Below, one piece after another: positions 50,901-61,000 of a DNA stretch of 64,000 bases. Each line of letters begins with the position of its first letter. The stretch's first letter is position 1. Source of the stretch: Acanthaster planci (taxonomy: Eukaryota > Echinodermata > Asteroidea > Valvatida > Acanthasteridae); the NCBI RefSeq assembly GCF_001949145.1, contig NW_019091413.1, forward strand, positions 692,315 to 756,314, in the 5' to 3' direction. A program made the translations under genes and the position numbers. The notes under the pieces were generated by a model. It saw nothing but the letters and a program-made list of their open reading frames with translations. It searched no databases and was not told the origin of the DNA.

Positions 50901-53581
50901 TAATCCATCTCGATAGTTTTTGCAGCTTTTCAAAAATCAAATTTCACGAGTTTTTCCGTGTGTTCGTGTAAAACCCTGACGAGGAGGTGGTGTGTGAACC
51001 TATTCCAAGAACAGTGTTTTTGGTTCATGTTCCCGGCGTTCGAGTGCGAGAACACGAAACTCGTGTCAAGAACAGGCCGCCCGAACTCGACCAAGGTGTT
51101 GTTAATTAGGTTGCACTACACTAATACGCGCCCATAGATAACCTCGCAAAATCCAAGAGAAATTGCGCCGTCCAGTGACGCTCAGGAAACTTATGGCGTC
51201 GTTGTTTTACTGGAAATTCCAAAAATATGACCATTGGGATAATTTTTTTTTATTCCAAGAGGTTTTTGTCTGGAATTTATATGTATATATATACAGAGGG
51301 AGAGGGGAGAAATTAAACACATAAAATACAAAAACTCAGGATAAGTTGTGATATGAACCTAAAAATTAACTTTGAATGAACTTAAACGCACTTTTGATCT
51401 TTAAATTTTTCCTTTCGTGCCTTTTTTAAATTCCGGTTTCTACTAAAAGACTACCCCAAAATAGTTTCGTTACATTTAATGTGTGCGGGAATACACCGTG
51501 TCACCCGATTGTGATGTAGTTGAGATGTACGGAAGTGAGAGATCAATTTCAGGAAAGATATTTCCCTACAGGTCAGGCAGCTTTAATTTCTTTGAATTGA
51601 TATGCTTAGTGAAATAGTTTACAAAGGCATTTTCTGAGGTGATTTTTAATTAAAGAAAACGGAAGAAAAAATTCAAGTTCTGTTTATGGAAATAAATTTG
51701 TTTACGAAATTTCTGCACATTAATTTCCCTACCCAAGGATTCCAGAAGCGGATTACTTTCAGGGATCAACTTCAAAGCTATATTAAAATGGACTTGATGA
51801 CCTCTTATGGTTGCACTACACCAAATACGCGCCCATAGAAAACAGTGCAAAATCAGACCGAAATAGCGCCGCCTGTTGACTCTCGGGAAGGGATTGGCCT
51901 CCCTGTTTTTTTACTGCAAATTCAAGATTACGGCCACAAGATCACTTCTCGTTTCAATTTTATTGGGGTTAGCCAAGAAAACATTTTTACACGCCTTTCC
52001 CCGTAGATACTCTCCGAACAGTAGTAAAACTGTGCGCTCAACTCTGAAGCCACCCACCTCTATCCCAACATTGATGGGCCCGCAATTCGGGGCTTTTTGT
52101 GGAAGAAATGCCCAAACTAGAAACTACCACTGCTAAATTCGGATTTATAGAAATACTTCTATAATCCCTCCTGATTATGACATGTCTTATTGTAAAAACC
52201 CCGTCGGATCACAGGATATTAATGAAAACGCGAGTACAAATACAACGATTTGGTGGAATGCACCCTTATAATCATTCCCAAAAAGCACAAAATTAATGCC
52301 ATTAGATTAGCCAAATAACACTCACCGCACAGTGAAACAAGTCCTATTGCGCAGTGCCAAACAACTGTCATTAAGCAGTGCCAAACAGGTCTCATTGCGA
52401 GTACCAAACAAGTCTCATTGCGCAGTGCCAAACAACTCTTATTGCGCAGCGCCAAACAACTCTCATTGCGCAGTGCCAAACAACTCTCATTGTGCAGTGC
52501 CAAACAACTCTCATTGCGCAATACCAAACAACTCTCATTGCGCAGTGCCAAACATCTCTTATCGCGCAGTGCCAAACAACTCTCGCCGTGCAGTATAATG
52601 TGGCCTGAATAGAACACCATAGTAATTGCCTCGTTTATTAATGGCAGTGGGTCATTTTGAAGCAAGATATGGGACGGAGAGAACCCCCCGCCTTTGTGTT
52701 GGTCATTGTTTGATGGGAATCTCAGGAATTCTTTACAGACTTCTGGGGAGATGTATTAGGTAACAATAGTCTAGAGTGTGTATAGGGATAGGACAGGTAA
52801 GGGGGTACCCCTCCGTCCCATATCTTGCCTGGTATACAGCGGGTTGTCTCATCGAGTCCCCTTGTGAAGTAATGTGACAAGGTGCATACATTGCTAAAGG
52901 CAATCATAATCTTGTTCCAGAGAATGAGCCTCGGCATGTACTCAATTTATCTTCGTGATTGGCTGAAAGTTTTCCCATCTGACCAGTTCAAGGTTCTCCG
53001 ATTGGAGGATTGGCACGCCAACTGCACTAGCATACTTCCCAAATTGTATGACTTTCTACAGTTGAGTAAGTGAAAAATAACGACAATATCTATTACTGAA
53101 ATAAATTACTTTCTTGCTAATAAAACGATTGCATAGTTAATAAAGCGAATATAGAAGTGTGCGTCCATGTTGCATGATTAATTATTCAGCGATCACGTTT
53201 CGAGAAATTGTCTTCATAAGGGAAAGGCTTCCTCATAAATTATAAACTACGAGAATCTCTGGGAGACTTAAGCCATGTATATTACGACCCGTATACGAGG
53301 CCAAAATAGAAGTACATTGTAAAACATCACAGGACGCTCTCAATGTTATTGCTTACACAGGGAGACTTGATAATTTAGAGATAGCGAGAATATGCAGTCA
53401 AAGGTCCTCCAACGTCAACCGGAGACAAGTTAAACCAATGCTTCAGAAAACCAGGCAGATACTGACCGATTTCTATCTGCCATCGAAAATCGATCTGGCG
53501 AATCTGTTACGAGATGACAGATATCTTTGGAATGACCGCATACGAGGAGTCCATCTATCCACTTTGCAAGCTGAGTTTTGA
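35966..53581 (+). CDS. CHST15-like carbohydrate sulfotransferase, eight coding exons
   Basis: The family (CHST15, GalNAc4S-6ST) moves sulfate from PAPS to C6 of GalNAc-4-sulfate in chondroitin/dermatan chains in the Golgi. Coding exons: 35966-35971, 36119-36625, 46764-47022, 47227-47310, 47979-48132, 48589-48751, 52921-53065 and 53361-53581. All have AG/GT borders and continuous phase, giving 512 aa (human CHST15 is about 560). Order: short cytoplasmic MKLQKN, membrane anchor [17 protein letters not shown] (residues 6-22), a hydrophilic stem with NLS and NSS glycosylation sites, KNPCWW, the 5'-PAPS loop [11 protein letters not shown] (about 244-254), [11 protein letters not shown], the 3'-phosphate motif [12 protein letters not shown] (about 337-348), FKVLRLEDW, and a C-terminal ILTDFY segment. 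Catalytic motifs are intact. The first exon codes only Met-Lys, and an out-of-frame ATG at 35955 overlaps it. Substrate specificity is not proven, since this family is expanded in invertebrate deuterostomes. Confidence 0.92.
36640..37145. repeat. G/C-run interspersed repeat
   Basis: Contains paired GGATCCAGGGGCC and CTGGGGCGTATCCAG segments and long C and G homopolymer runs, ending in CCCGCTTGATACGTCACTC. It resembles the window's first 50 bases and starts 15 bases downstream of the exon 2 donor of the sulfotransferase. Confidence 0.45.
37480..37722 (-). repeat. 3' LTR of the BEL/Pao element (shortened)
   Basis: Matches the right LTR at both ends (AACATGTACATCTAACT..., AGAGGGCG, TTTCAATCGCGACAT, GTAAAAATGTGATGCAAACC) but lacks about 250 bases of its middle, jumping from AAATACAG to TTTCACCTTTGACC. 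Confidence 0.75.
37789..38327 (-). other. Unassigned segment between polyprotein and 3' LTR
   Basis: On the minus strand a 98-codon open frame starts at an ATG (38085, [15 protein letters not shown]) but matches no family I know. Its second half is encoded by the 17-bp tandem repeat at 37879-37955, so it is unlikely to be a gene. It may be 3' non-coding sequence of the BEL element or another insertion. Confidence 0.35.
37879..37955. repeat. Degenerate 17-bp tandem repeat
   Basis: About five units of the form CCCACTTCGCCC(C/T)ATT follow one another with point differences. It lies inside the BEL/Pao element between the polyprotein and the 3' LTR. Confidence 0.7.
38328..38700 (-). pseudogene. 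BEL/Pao polyprotein C-terminal (DUF5641-like) fragment
   Basis: The minus-strand frame contains [20 protein letters not shown] and [12 protein letters not shown], the usual end of BEL/Pao polyproteins after the integrase. Upstream, toward 39.0 kb, the frame is interrupted. Confidence 0.65.
39058..39634 (-). pseudogene. BEL/Pao integrase and preceding linker fragment
   Basis: Shows [31 protein letters not shown] and IISDNGTNF, the integrase catalytic Asp-Asp region. The preceding frame has [14 protein letters not shown], typical of the segment before the integrase. A frame change near 39.4 kb separates the two. Confidence 0.8.
39590..39690 (-). mobile_element. tRNA-Thr-derived SINE head (family 2)
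   Basis: On the minus strand an A-box-like GTGGTCGAATGTTTAAGG, an anticodon arm CTGCACTAGTAAGCAG (anticodon AGT, Thr) and a B box GGGTTCGAGTCCC are in tRNA order. The acceptor stem does not close, so it is a tRNA-derived repeat inside the dead BEL element, not a working tRNA. Confidence 0.55.
39915..40032 (+). mobile_element. SINE family 2, second piece
   Basis: GCAGGAGGTCGTGGG and GTTTGAGTCCCACCC (B box) run into CTTGTGG...CACAAGCCC, CACTGAGCATACAGTG and a GGGCAAAA tail. The tail also occurs at 35237-35325. It is opposite in orientation to 39590-39690. Confidence 0.6.
40060..40859 (-). pseudogene. BEL/Pao reverse transcriptase N-terminal region fragment
   Basis: The frame 40561-40142 contains [27 protein letters not shown] and [15 protein letters not shown], the conserved entry to BEL/Pao RT. 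The upstream frames (40859-40562) have [16 protein letters not shown] but with in-frame stops. The catalytic RT core is absent. Confidence 0.75.
40862..44047. mobile_element. 3.19-kb non-autonomous DNA transposon nested in BEL/Pao
   Basis: Short inverted termini CCCAGCAAACA / CCCAGCGAGCA are flanked by TT on both sides (40860-40861 and 44048-44049). Removing the element plus one TT puts the BEL protease-side and RT-side frames back in register, which fixes the insertion boundaries. The interior is AT-rich, with repeated AACATTTTAATGACATT-like and AATAATGTTGTC motifs near the ends. No recognisable transposase frame is present; the frame at 41421-41798 is unassigned. Confidence 0.78.
44050..44774 (-). 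pseudogene. BEL/Pao gag knuckle and aspartic protease fragment
   Basis: The minus-strand frame carries [17 protein letters not shown] (a Cys/His knuckle) and then [20 protein letters not shown] (retropepsin-type DSGS site). It stays open through to the edge of the nested transposon. A frame change occurs near 44.55 kb. Confidence 0.8.
44941..45853 (-). pseudogene. BEL/Pao gag (DUF1759-type) fragment
   Basis: [11 protein letters not shown]-like sequence ([18 protein letters not shown]) with [14 protein letters not shown] identifies a DUF1759-type gag. The 5' part, toward the LTR, begins ATGGGTGCAGTTAG at 45846 but has stops. Confidence 0.75.
45854..46365 (-). repeat. 5' LTR of the BEL/Pao element
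   Basis: The longer LTR (512 bp). On the minus strand it starts TGTTATTTGC, and it shares both ends with 37480-37722 while retaining a 250-bp middle segment absent from the other LTR. Confidence 0.75.
47461..47936. mobile_element. Foldback MITE, family F1, copy 1
   Basis: Two long inverted arms (TTGGCGGCAAAGGCCATTG at 47500 and its complement near 47880) enclose a shared interior (TTTTTGCTATTAGTTTCTAA, GTGAAAAATCCCGC). A copy in the next intron but one shares the whole interior. It ends 42 bases before exon 47979-48132 of the sulfotransferase. Confidence 0.8.
48890..49312. mobile_element. Foldback MITE, family F1, copy 2
   Basis: Same arms and interior as 47461-47936, with better outer ends: AATTGTGCACGCATGCGCTC at the left is complementary to the right end. 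It lies in intron 6 of the sulfotransferase. No frame of note. Confidence 0.8.
49578..49748. mobile_element. Family M1 element, one-armed copy
   Basis: The segment 49628-49724 matches the right arm of the MITE at 14717-14992 (GAAACGCATGAACGCATCGTG and flanks). Short inverted ends (CCTTTCCATAT and complement) bound it. Confidence 0.55.
49920..50251. mobile_element. MITE with GTGTAAGGCCAAG termini
   Basis: About 55 bp of inverted termini (GTGTAAGGCCAAG...GTGCCGAACTCAA) flank a GC-richer 330-bp interior containing repeated TTCGGCACGGCA and CGTTTAGCG motifs. Non-coding. Confidence 0.7.
50548..50650 (-). repeat. Degenerate minisatellite, inverted relative to 52.3 kb
   Basis: About four diverged units of ACTGCGC..TGAGAGTTGTT are the reverse complement of the 24-bp unit at 52327-52594. 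They abut the MITE at 50646. Confidence 0.6.
50646..51098. mobile_element. MITE with approx. 75-bp inverted termini
   Basis: The left arm (50646-50726, ending CTCGAACGCCGGGAAC) and the right arm (51023-51098) are imperfect reverse complements sharing GTTCTCG and GAGTT motifs. Non-coding; in intron 6 of the sulfotransferase. Confidence 0.65.
51109..51236 (+). repeat. Direct repeat D1, copy 1
   Basis: Begins GGTTGCACTACAC, includes ATACGCGCCCATAGA and GTTGTTTTACTG. The second copy is at 51809-51935, 0.7 kb away in the same orientation. Confidence 0.6.
51809..51935 (+). repeat. Direct repeat D1, copy 2
   Basis: Same GGTTGCACTACAC and ATACGCGCCCATAGA sequence as 51109-51236 with moderate divergence. 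The pair could be a local duplication or degenerate ends of one element. Confidence 0.6.
52327..52594 (+). repeat. 24-bp minisatellite, about 11 units
   Basis: Unit CAAACAACTCTCATTGCG plus CAGTGC is repeated about eleven times with small differences. It gives open frames in several registers on both strands, which are artefacts of the 24-base period. It lies in intron 6 of the sulfotransferase, about 330 bases before exon 52921-53065. Confidence 0.92.
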
Positions 53582-53871
53582 AGGAGACATGTAACAGGAT
53601 TTCTATGACTTGAATACGGCTGGGAAACTTTCTTGTCCTGTTACTTCTGACTTCCCATCTCCTTTGGGGCAGTAAAAAGGGAAAAAGTCTATATCGGTTT
53701 CCGTGAATGAAACTTTCCATATTCATGAACTAAAACGTGATGTCAACCAAGGCAGAATAGTAGTAGCTCTCAAGTAGCTCTGTGTTCAAATGATAAAAGT
53801 TTTCTACATTTTCCTGGATTAAGTTCCACTTTTTTATCGTAAAGGAGCTTGTTTAGAAAATAGTTATGGCC

Positions 53872-53877
53872 AATAAA
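53872..53877 (+). promoter_or_regulatory. Possible polyadenylation signal for the CHST15-like gene
   Basis: The first plus-strand AATAAA after the stop codon at 53581, about 290 bases downstream. Other candidates occur near 54450 and 54650, so the true site is uncertain. Confidence 0.35.
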
Positions 53878-55007
53878 AATTTTGTCGGGGTAATTGTAAA
53901 GGACGAATTTTGTATTCATAAATTCTCTTTGAGTTGTGCCTTGTGCGACAAAAGAAAAATAACGCCTACCAAAATATACTGATCAAAGTATGTTCTAAGA
54001 ATGCAACATTCGCCGCCTTCTTATCAATTTTGATGAAAAGAAGTATGTACATTTCGTTTGCGTTGTTGTAACACATACATGTAATAATGTGCATTAAAAC
54101 CAAATTGAGCTAAGTGTCCACTGCATGTTTCCTTTAATGCAATTCATCTGGTGAATGCCCTCATATACATAACAACATTGATTTCATATTAATTATTGTC
54201 CAAAGAAATGTACATCACATGGCGTTGAACTTGTAATGTTACGGCTGACTTTTCCGAATGAGTTGCTACAGTTTTAATGGACTTTATTAAGTATAACTTC
54301 GATCACACTCAAACGGACACAGTTCGAGAAAGGATATTTTCTTTCCTCTCTTCCTCACCAGCGTATGGTCATCTTTGCTTGAGGCATTTCGTGATCACGA
54401 ACATCTTTACCAAACTTATGATTTTTCAAAACTTGTAGTTCCATAGTTAATAAAAGCATTTTTACTTTCCTAGGAGCGCATACCATCAACTACCACATAA
54501 ATTCAGCGGTGCGTTTTAGGTTAAACTTTACTATTACGCTGCAAAAAGGAAGCGAGCTATTTTACAGAATTCAATAGAAAAAAATTAAGCAAATACTTCA
54601 GACTTATAGATATTTTATAAAATATATACATTTACCATAATTTGTTGTAAATAAACTTTACATTCCACATGAGTAATTAGCGTAGACTTGGGACGTCAGT
54701 TTTGTGTACACAAAAATAAAAGCAAAAGTACCAAAACAGCATTTGAGTGCGCTCAGGACCTTAAAAAGTCAAACTTTCTTGAATGCCTGAATAGGGTTTG
54801 AAGTTGGCGTGATGACTGATTTTTGGAATCCTGACATCTGTTCGTTGCGTGTCGTTGATTTAGCACGGATTTCATATAGTTTTAGGGCTATGCAGGTTTT
54901 AGGCACTTGCTTTTTTTCTTTTTTTCCCCATTCAGCACACCATTTAAGGTCTCTATTTCAATCTCCTATTTCAACGGGTGGGAAAGCCTTCAACTTTGCC
55001 GGAAACG

Positions 55008-58000
55008 TCACATGTTTCTGTTGGCGGTGTTAAGAAATGGGGTATCAAGTTCGGCTAACACTTTGTCCCTGTTCAGTTTCCAGTCTGGATAGCGGAATGA
55101 GATGTTGTACCGGAGAGCCCAGCGAGCAAAGATGGCCTTCTCAGTCATAAAGCGGTGCCCACCACCCCTATCGGTCTCTGCCCGGCGGTAGGTTGAGCAC
55201 TCGCGGCCGTTGTTGCTGTAGTAATGATAACGAAAGTCCCTTCTAGGGTTGTTCCTGTCAAAAATAGAGATGGACAGAACATTTTTGTCGAGTGGACACC
55301 CTCCCAACATTTTTCGTACAAACGTAACAAGGTCGTTAGGTGAGAATGTGTACCAACACAAAATTATATTCGTGAATAATGAGGAAGAGTACCGCAATTG
55401 GAATATTTTGTTGGGCCTATATAGTTTAGAGCGATTTCAGATCTTGAGGTGGTGGAAACTATTTACTGAAGTTGTGTTGTCTTGCCATCAGTCATCACCT
55501 TCTGGTTACTTTAAATCTCTATTCACAGAAAGGCATTCAGAGTTATCTTTTAAACAAATTGTATGAACATTCGTAGTTGCAAGAGGCTGTTCAAGATTTG
55601 ACTGTTTTTTTTCATGGGCTTTTCGAATTCACCATAAAACTGATCAATATTATAATAAATTTACAGGCAATGGTATTACTGACATATATGATGTGATAGC
55701 GCAAGCCACAATCGTCATCTTTTCGTCAGTTCCTTGGTAATTGGATGAAGAATCTCTTCGATAATAGATGTGCTATTGTTAATAATCTTAACTACGACAC
55801 TGTCAAGAGGCCTTTTATATTTGTAATTTGAGAGCAATGTAAGATCTTGCATCCGTGACAAGTCATTGTTTTACTACGGTTGTTTTGCCTTACCTTGGTA
55901 ATGATTTGGTATTGTATCTTTCCCACCTACCGATTTCTAATTCTACGCATTCTTTACCTCCATTCAGAATCACGTGAGATTGTATTGTCTGGAATTTAGG
56001 CTAAGCCACATTTCAAAGAAAGGAATGCTATCTGCGCGCATATAAGGGCCACCACGCCCAAGCAAGTGTCGGTGTATTTCTGGTGTTTCACAGGAAGTAT
56101 CGCCACTGTTATCGCGCATTTGGACCACGTTGTGGCCATCTTTTTACAATGACGGACGAATGTTCCATTGAAATTGACGCTGCTCCCTCAGAGGACGAAG
56201 CCCTGGTTACTGCTCAACTTAATGCAGAAATGGCTGAACTAACCCAAACTGCGGTGCCGAAGCAGAAGCGCAAACCCACGTCCTCACGCAAGCGCAAGGT
56301 AACTGTAGATGAACCTGATTTGTGCGACACGGTACACAATTTGCAGCACACACTAGCGAGTCTTACCGAAGCTTTTGCCCAAACGAGGCGCGTCTGCTTC
56401 TCATGGCCATCCGAGTGCCAACAACCTCGGCGGTGACATTCTGAACACAGCGGCGCTACTACCGGCTCGGCCTGAGCCTGAAAATGTTGAGCAACCAGGG
56501 GCCGATGCAGTCGCACCTGAAAGGGGCGATTATTACTCTGATGACGAGGTTGATAACCTGTTGAATCTTAATGCAGCCCAAACTGAGGGCACTAACATTG
56601 AGGATGATGATCTCCTCTCTGAAATGGCCGCACTCGTTGACAGTGATACTAAAGAGGGCCCTCCTATCAATGAGCAGTTGGCTAAAACGATCAACTCTTT
56701 GGCACGGGGGAAAACACAGCCAGAGAAACTAACTAAACAAATATTAAGTTGTATGATCGGCCAAAAAACTGCGAGAACCTTGCTTTGACCAAGGTGAATC
56801 CGGAAATTTGGGCCTTTCTAAAGCAAGCCACGAGAACGAGGGAGGGGAAATTCCAAAAGATACAACAGACCCTCGTGTGTGCGTCAATCGCGACTTCTAA
56901 GACGGCAGACCACCTGCTTCGGATGCGAAACGCAAAGACCGTGGCAGGAAATGTTCTCGATACTGCAGGACTTAGTAAGGGCCTAATTGACGCGGTGGTT
57001 ATAATGGGTCATGCCACGGCGCTTCTCAATTTGCGCAGACGTGACTTTATTAGGCCGGACCTGAGCGCCCGTTACGCACCGCTGTGCTCTTCCCAGGTAC
57101 CGGTTACTGACCTGCTGTTTGGCAATGATCTTGTCCAGTCGTGGTAAGCAATACAAGAAACGAATAAGATCAGTTCCCGGGTTTACGGTGCCGAATTTAG
57201 CTGGTGGTCTTGGACTAGGTATCGTGGTCGTCAACAACGACAGCCTTACTACAGGAGAGGCAATCTTACAGCCAACTTTGGCTACCAGAGACGAGTGCGT
57301 CAGAATAACGGTGTGAACCATGACAAGTTTACAGCAACGGCAGTTGCCAACACACAGAACCCTGTTGAAAAAGGGAGTAAGTACGCTAACTGTAATGTAA
57401 TGCAGATTGCAGGTAGACTGCGCCATTTGTTTCTAACTGGAAAGCCATTACTTCGGACACATGGGTGCTGGACACCGTATCTCATTGTCGTATTGTATTT
57501 ACCGAAACCCCGTATAAGCCCTGCCCTCCTAAACCTGTTCAATTTTCTGAATCCATGTCCAGCGTGGTAGACGAGGAAATCAGAGCGCTATTATTCAGTG
57601 TTCTCGCCGTAAGGGCCAATTCGTATCCACCATCTTTCTTAGACCAAAGAAAGATGGGTCTATGCGTACAATCATTAACCTGAAAGGCCTCAATGAATTC
57701 ATTGCATACCATCATTTCCAGATGGAAACCTTTTAGTATGCCCTGACACTCGTTCGCCCTGATTGTTACCTGGCATCCTTGGACCTAAAGGATGCCTATT
57801 TCACAATACCCACAGCATGGGAAGATCAAAAGTACTTGAGATTCCAATGGCGACAAAAATTGTGGCAGTTTACCTGCTTATGTTTCGGGCTCACGAGTGC
57901 CCCTCGTATTTTGACAAAGGTCATGAAACCTGCAGTTGTTCACTCGGCAATTTGGGCCATGTCTCTGCCAACTACATCGAGGATTGACTACTCATTGGCG

Positions 58001-61000
58001 ACACTGTAAAGGTGAATGCGAACAGAATATCCTCGCCCGATGTCGACTTACGTCTTCTTTAGGGTTTGTTATCAATGAGAAGGAATCTTGCCTCAACCCT
58101 ACACATGAAGTGCAGTTCCTAAGGTTCATAAAAAATTCAACTCGTATGACTGTTCGTCTTCCTACCAAAAAGATTGAGCCAATTGTAACTTTATGCCGCT
58201 CCTTAGCCGGCCAAACACAACTGACTGTTCATTTTGTGGCTCTGGTCATTGGGGAATTGGTCTCTTGCTTTCCAGCAGTACCCCTAGGTCCACTTTTTAG
58301 AGGAATCTGGAAATTTGCAAAGATGCTGCACTCAAAGCAAATGGGGGCAATTTTCAAGCAAAATTATCTTTGACAACTGAAGCTCAAACCGAGTTATAGT
58401 GGTGGATCTCAAATTTGCTCACGGCATCTCGCCCTATATCACCGAAAGCAACCAGTTTACAGTTACAAGCCGATGCATCCAGCAAAGGTTGGGGGGCCTG
58501 TTGTCCCGAAGTTGATCTGAAAACTAACGGACATTGGACCAATAATAAGTCCAAGTTGCATATTAATTACCTTGAGCTGCTGGCAGCTGTCTATGGCCTT
58601 TCCTCGCTTGTTTAGCATTTGAAGGGTAAAACCATATCCCTACGCATGGATAATACAACAGCCGTATCTTGCATAAATCACATGGGTGGCTGTCATTCGT
58701 TGGAACTCAATTAGCTGACGAAGAGGATATGGTTGTGGTATGTAAAGCGTGACATATGGCTTGTTGCATGTTACATTCCTGGTATTAACAATACAATGGC
58801 CGACTTTTTATCACGGTCATACAATGGCAACTTGACCCTGCCGTTCAATCGCATAATGTCGGTTCTGGGTTTTAAGACCACCATTGATTTGTTTGCCTCT
58901 AGAGCTAACTACCAAGTCCATGCCTTTTCTATCGTGGCTCCAGACCCATCTGCGCTACTGGAGTGCTCATCTTCCCGTTCTGGAGAACACAACACTGGTT
59001 TCCACGGCTACTCCGCCTCTTGACAACAGAGCCCTTCATATTACCAGGTTCGTTGCACTGTTGCACCTACCACACGACCCGGGGCGTCGACACCCACTAG
59101 CAGCCAGCCTAGTTCTGTGTGCAGCACACTTGTCCGGCAATCGCTCACTGAGAAAGGACTTTCAAGCGACACAATCGAGATCATCTTGCAGTCCTGGAGA
59201 GTCGGTACACAGAAACAGTACAGCTCAGCAATACGCAAATGGTTACGTTTCTGTTCTGAACGGCAAGTCCATCCCCTTCGTCCCTCTGTGAACGCATGTT
59301 TAGTGTTTATGACCGAGCTGGTCAATAACGGAGTTAAGTACAGTATCATTAACACTGCAAGGTATGGTTTAGCGTCAATAATTTTTATGGACTGTAATAT
59401 CACATTTGGCAGTCATCCACTGACTACGAGATTCATGCATGGGGTATACAACCTGAGACCACAGCTCCCGCGATACACTACCACGTGGGATGTGAGCATT
59501 TTACTTCGTTACCTTCGAAGTCTGGAACCCCTGAGTCGAATAAATTTACAACTCAGCTATAAACTGGTATCGCTTTGTGCACTGACGTCAGGTCAACGAG
59601 CTCAAACATTGTCTTTGCTTAGACTGGACTGTATGACAATTACACGAGAACCTGTTACGTTTGCAATTACAGATCGAATCAAAACATTTAGGGTCGGCAA
59701 GCCCCAGCCAAAGGTAGTTTTATCTATGCACCGTCCAGATAACAAATGGTGCATTGTTCGTACATTACTTGAGTATGTTAAACGCACGAAAGCTGTGCGA
59801 AACGGTAACCCTTAGCTTTTCTTACGATGTACACCTCCTCATAATGCAGTTAGTACACAGACTCTCAGTTGATGGCTGGAAAATGTTCTATCCCGCAGTG
59901 GAATTGATCCTACATCCACTTTTAAATCGCACAGCTTTAGATCAGCCTCAACATCTGCTGCTAAAGGGGGTGCCTGTCGACGTAATTCTACAAATGGCGG
60001 GAGGGACAAACGCAGTCACGTTTGCCAAGTTCTATAAGTAAGTAATACGTAAAGTAACCCCACAAAAGACGTTTGCGCACTCTGTCTTAGGTAAGACTGT
60101 TGAGTAAATAATAACAGTATTGTTTGGCCATGCCTTGACAGGAAAATGTAAATAAAATTAAATAAATGTTAAATACAAGTTAAAATATATTGTAAAGGAC
60201 ACCGGACAGGACCGTGCCTGTCTTAGGAAGACTAGCTCGAACCTTTTGTCGAGTCCGTGTTAAGAATTGTGCTTCGTTTATTGCTAGTTAAATCGTTTTT
60301 GATGTTGACTATTGTTCTAGAACTTGTGGGAAATAAAGCGATAACGCTTGGTTCCCCTACCCTGGCCTCTGCTTCCAGTGTAATTTGTACTACTTCGAAA
60401 ACCTGACACTTGCTTGGGTGTGGTGGCCCTTAGGCCTATATGCGCGCCGATAGCATTCCTTTCTTTGAAATATGGCTTAGCCTAAATACCAGACAATACA
60501 ATCTCACGTGATTCCTCATTGCGGTAAAGGATCGGCAAAATCCCTATCAAACTCCATTACTTTCGTTTAATTTGGGGACTATTACACATCTTTGCTTAAA
60601 AGAACAGCCCTGGTTGTTTCCTCCGCAATAATTTTCCCTCTCTGACTGCACTTTTGGGGAACGTTCGATAGAGGTCACTACATACGTACTATTAGCTACA
60701 ATCAGTCACTTATCGGAAAGCCATAGTCAAGTTGGACTCAGCAGATGGAACCACAAAATATTGATCAAGTATTATAACCGCCGGTTCGTTTTTAACGAAC
60801 CGACCTGGTTTACCAGGCTATTATTATATTAATAGGTAGACATGCGACGTGCATTTTCAATCATTGGTAATAAATTGTTATAAAAGTGTTATATAATTTT
60901 TTTCCACTGACAGTCAAATTTATTTCCCTTCCAAAGTAGCAAAAGAAAGCTCTTTCTGAGAGAGGTACTGTGCTTACGCGCAATAATCAGACGTCACCAT

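Larger units (their letters stand above)
55967..60514 (+). mobile_element. DIRS-type tyrosine-recombinase retrotransposon, inactive
   Basis: A 4.55-kb plus-strand element in intron 2 of the sialyltransferase, antisense to it. Inverted terminal repeats of about 105-110 bp begin GAATCACGTGAGATTGTATT at each end. Inside are a gag, a reverse transcriptase/RNase H and a tyrosine recombinase in the DIRS order, each broken by frameshifts or stops. There are no LTRs and no obvious target duplication, as known for the family. No methyltransferase domain was recognised. Confidence 0.9.

Noticed and set aside
52332-52665. Long overlapping open frames on both strands over the 24-bp repeat
   Set aside because: The repeat period is divisible by three, so open frames arise automatically; the proteins are pure repeats. 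The direct repeats also lack spacers, so it is not CRISPR.
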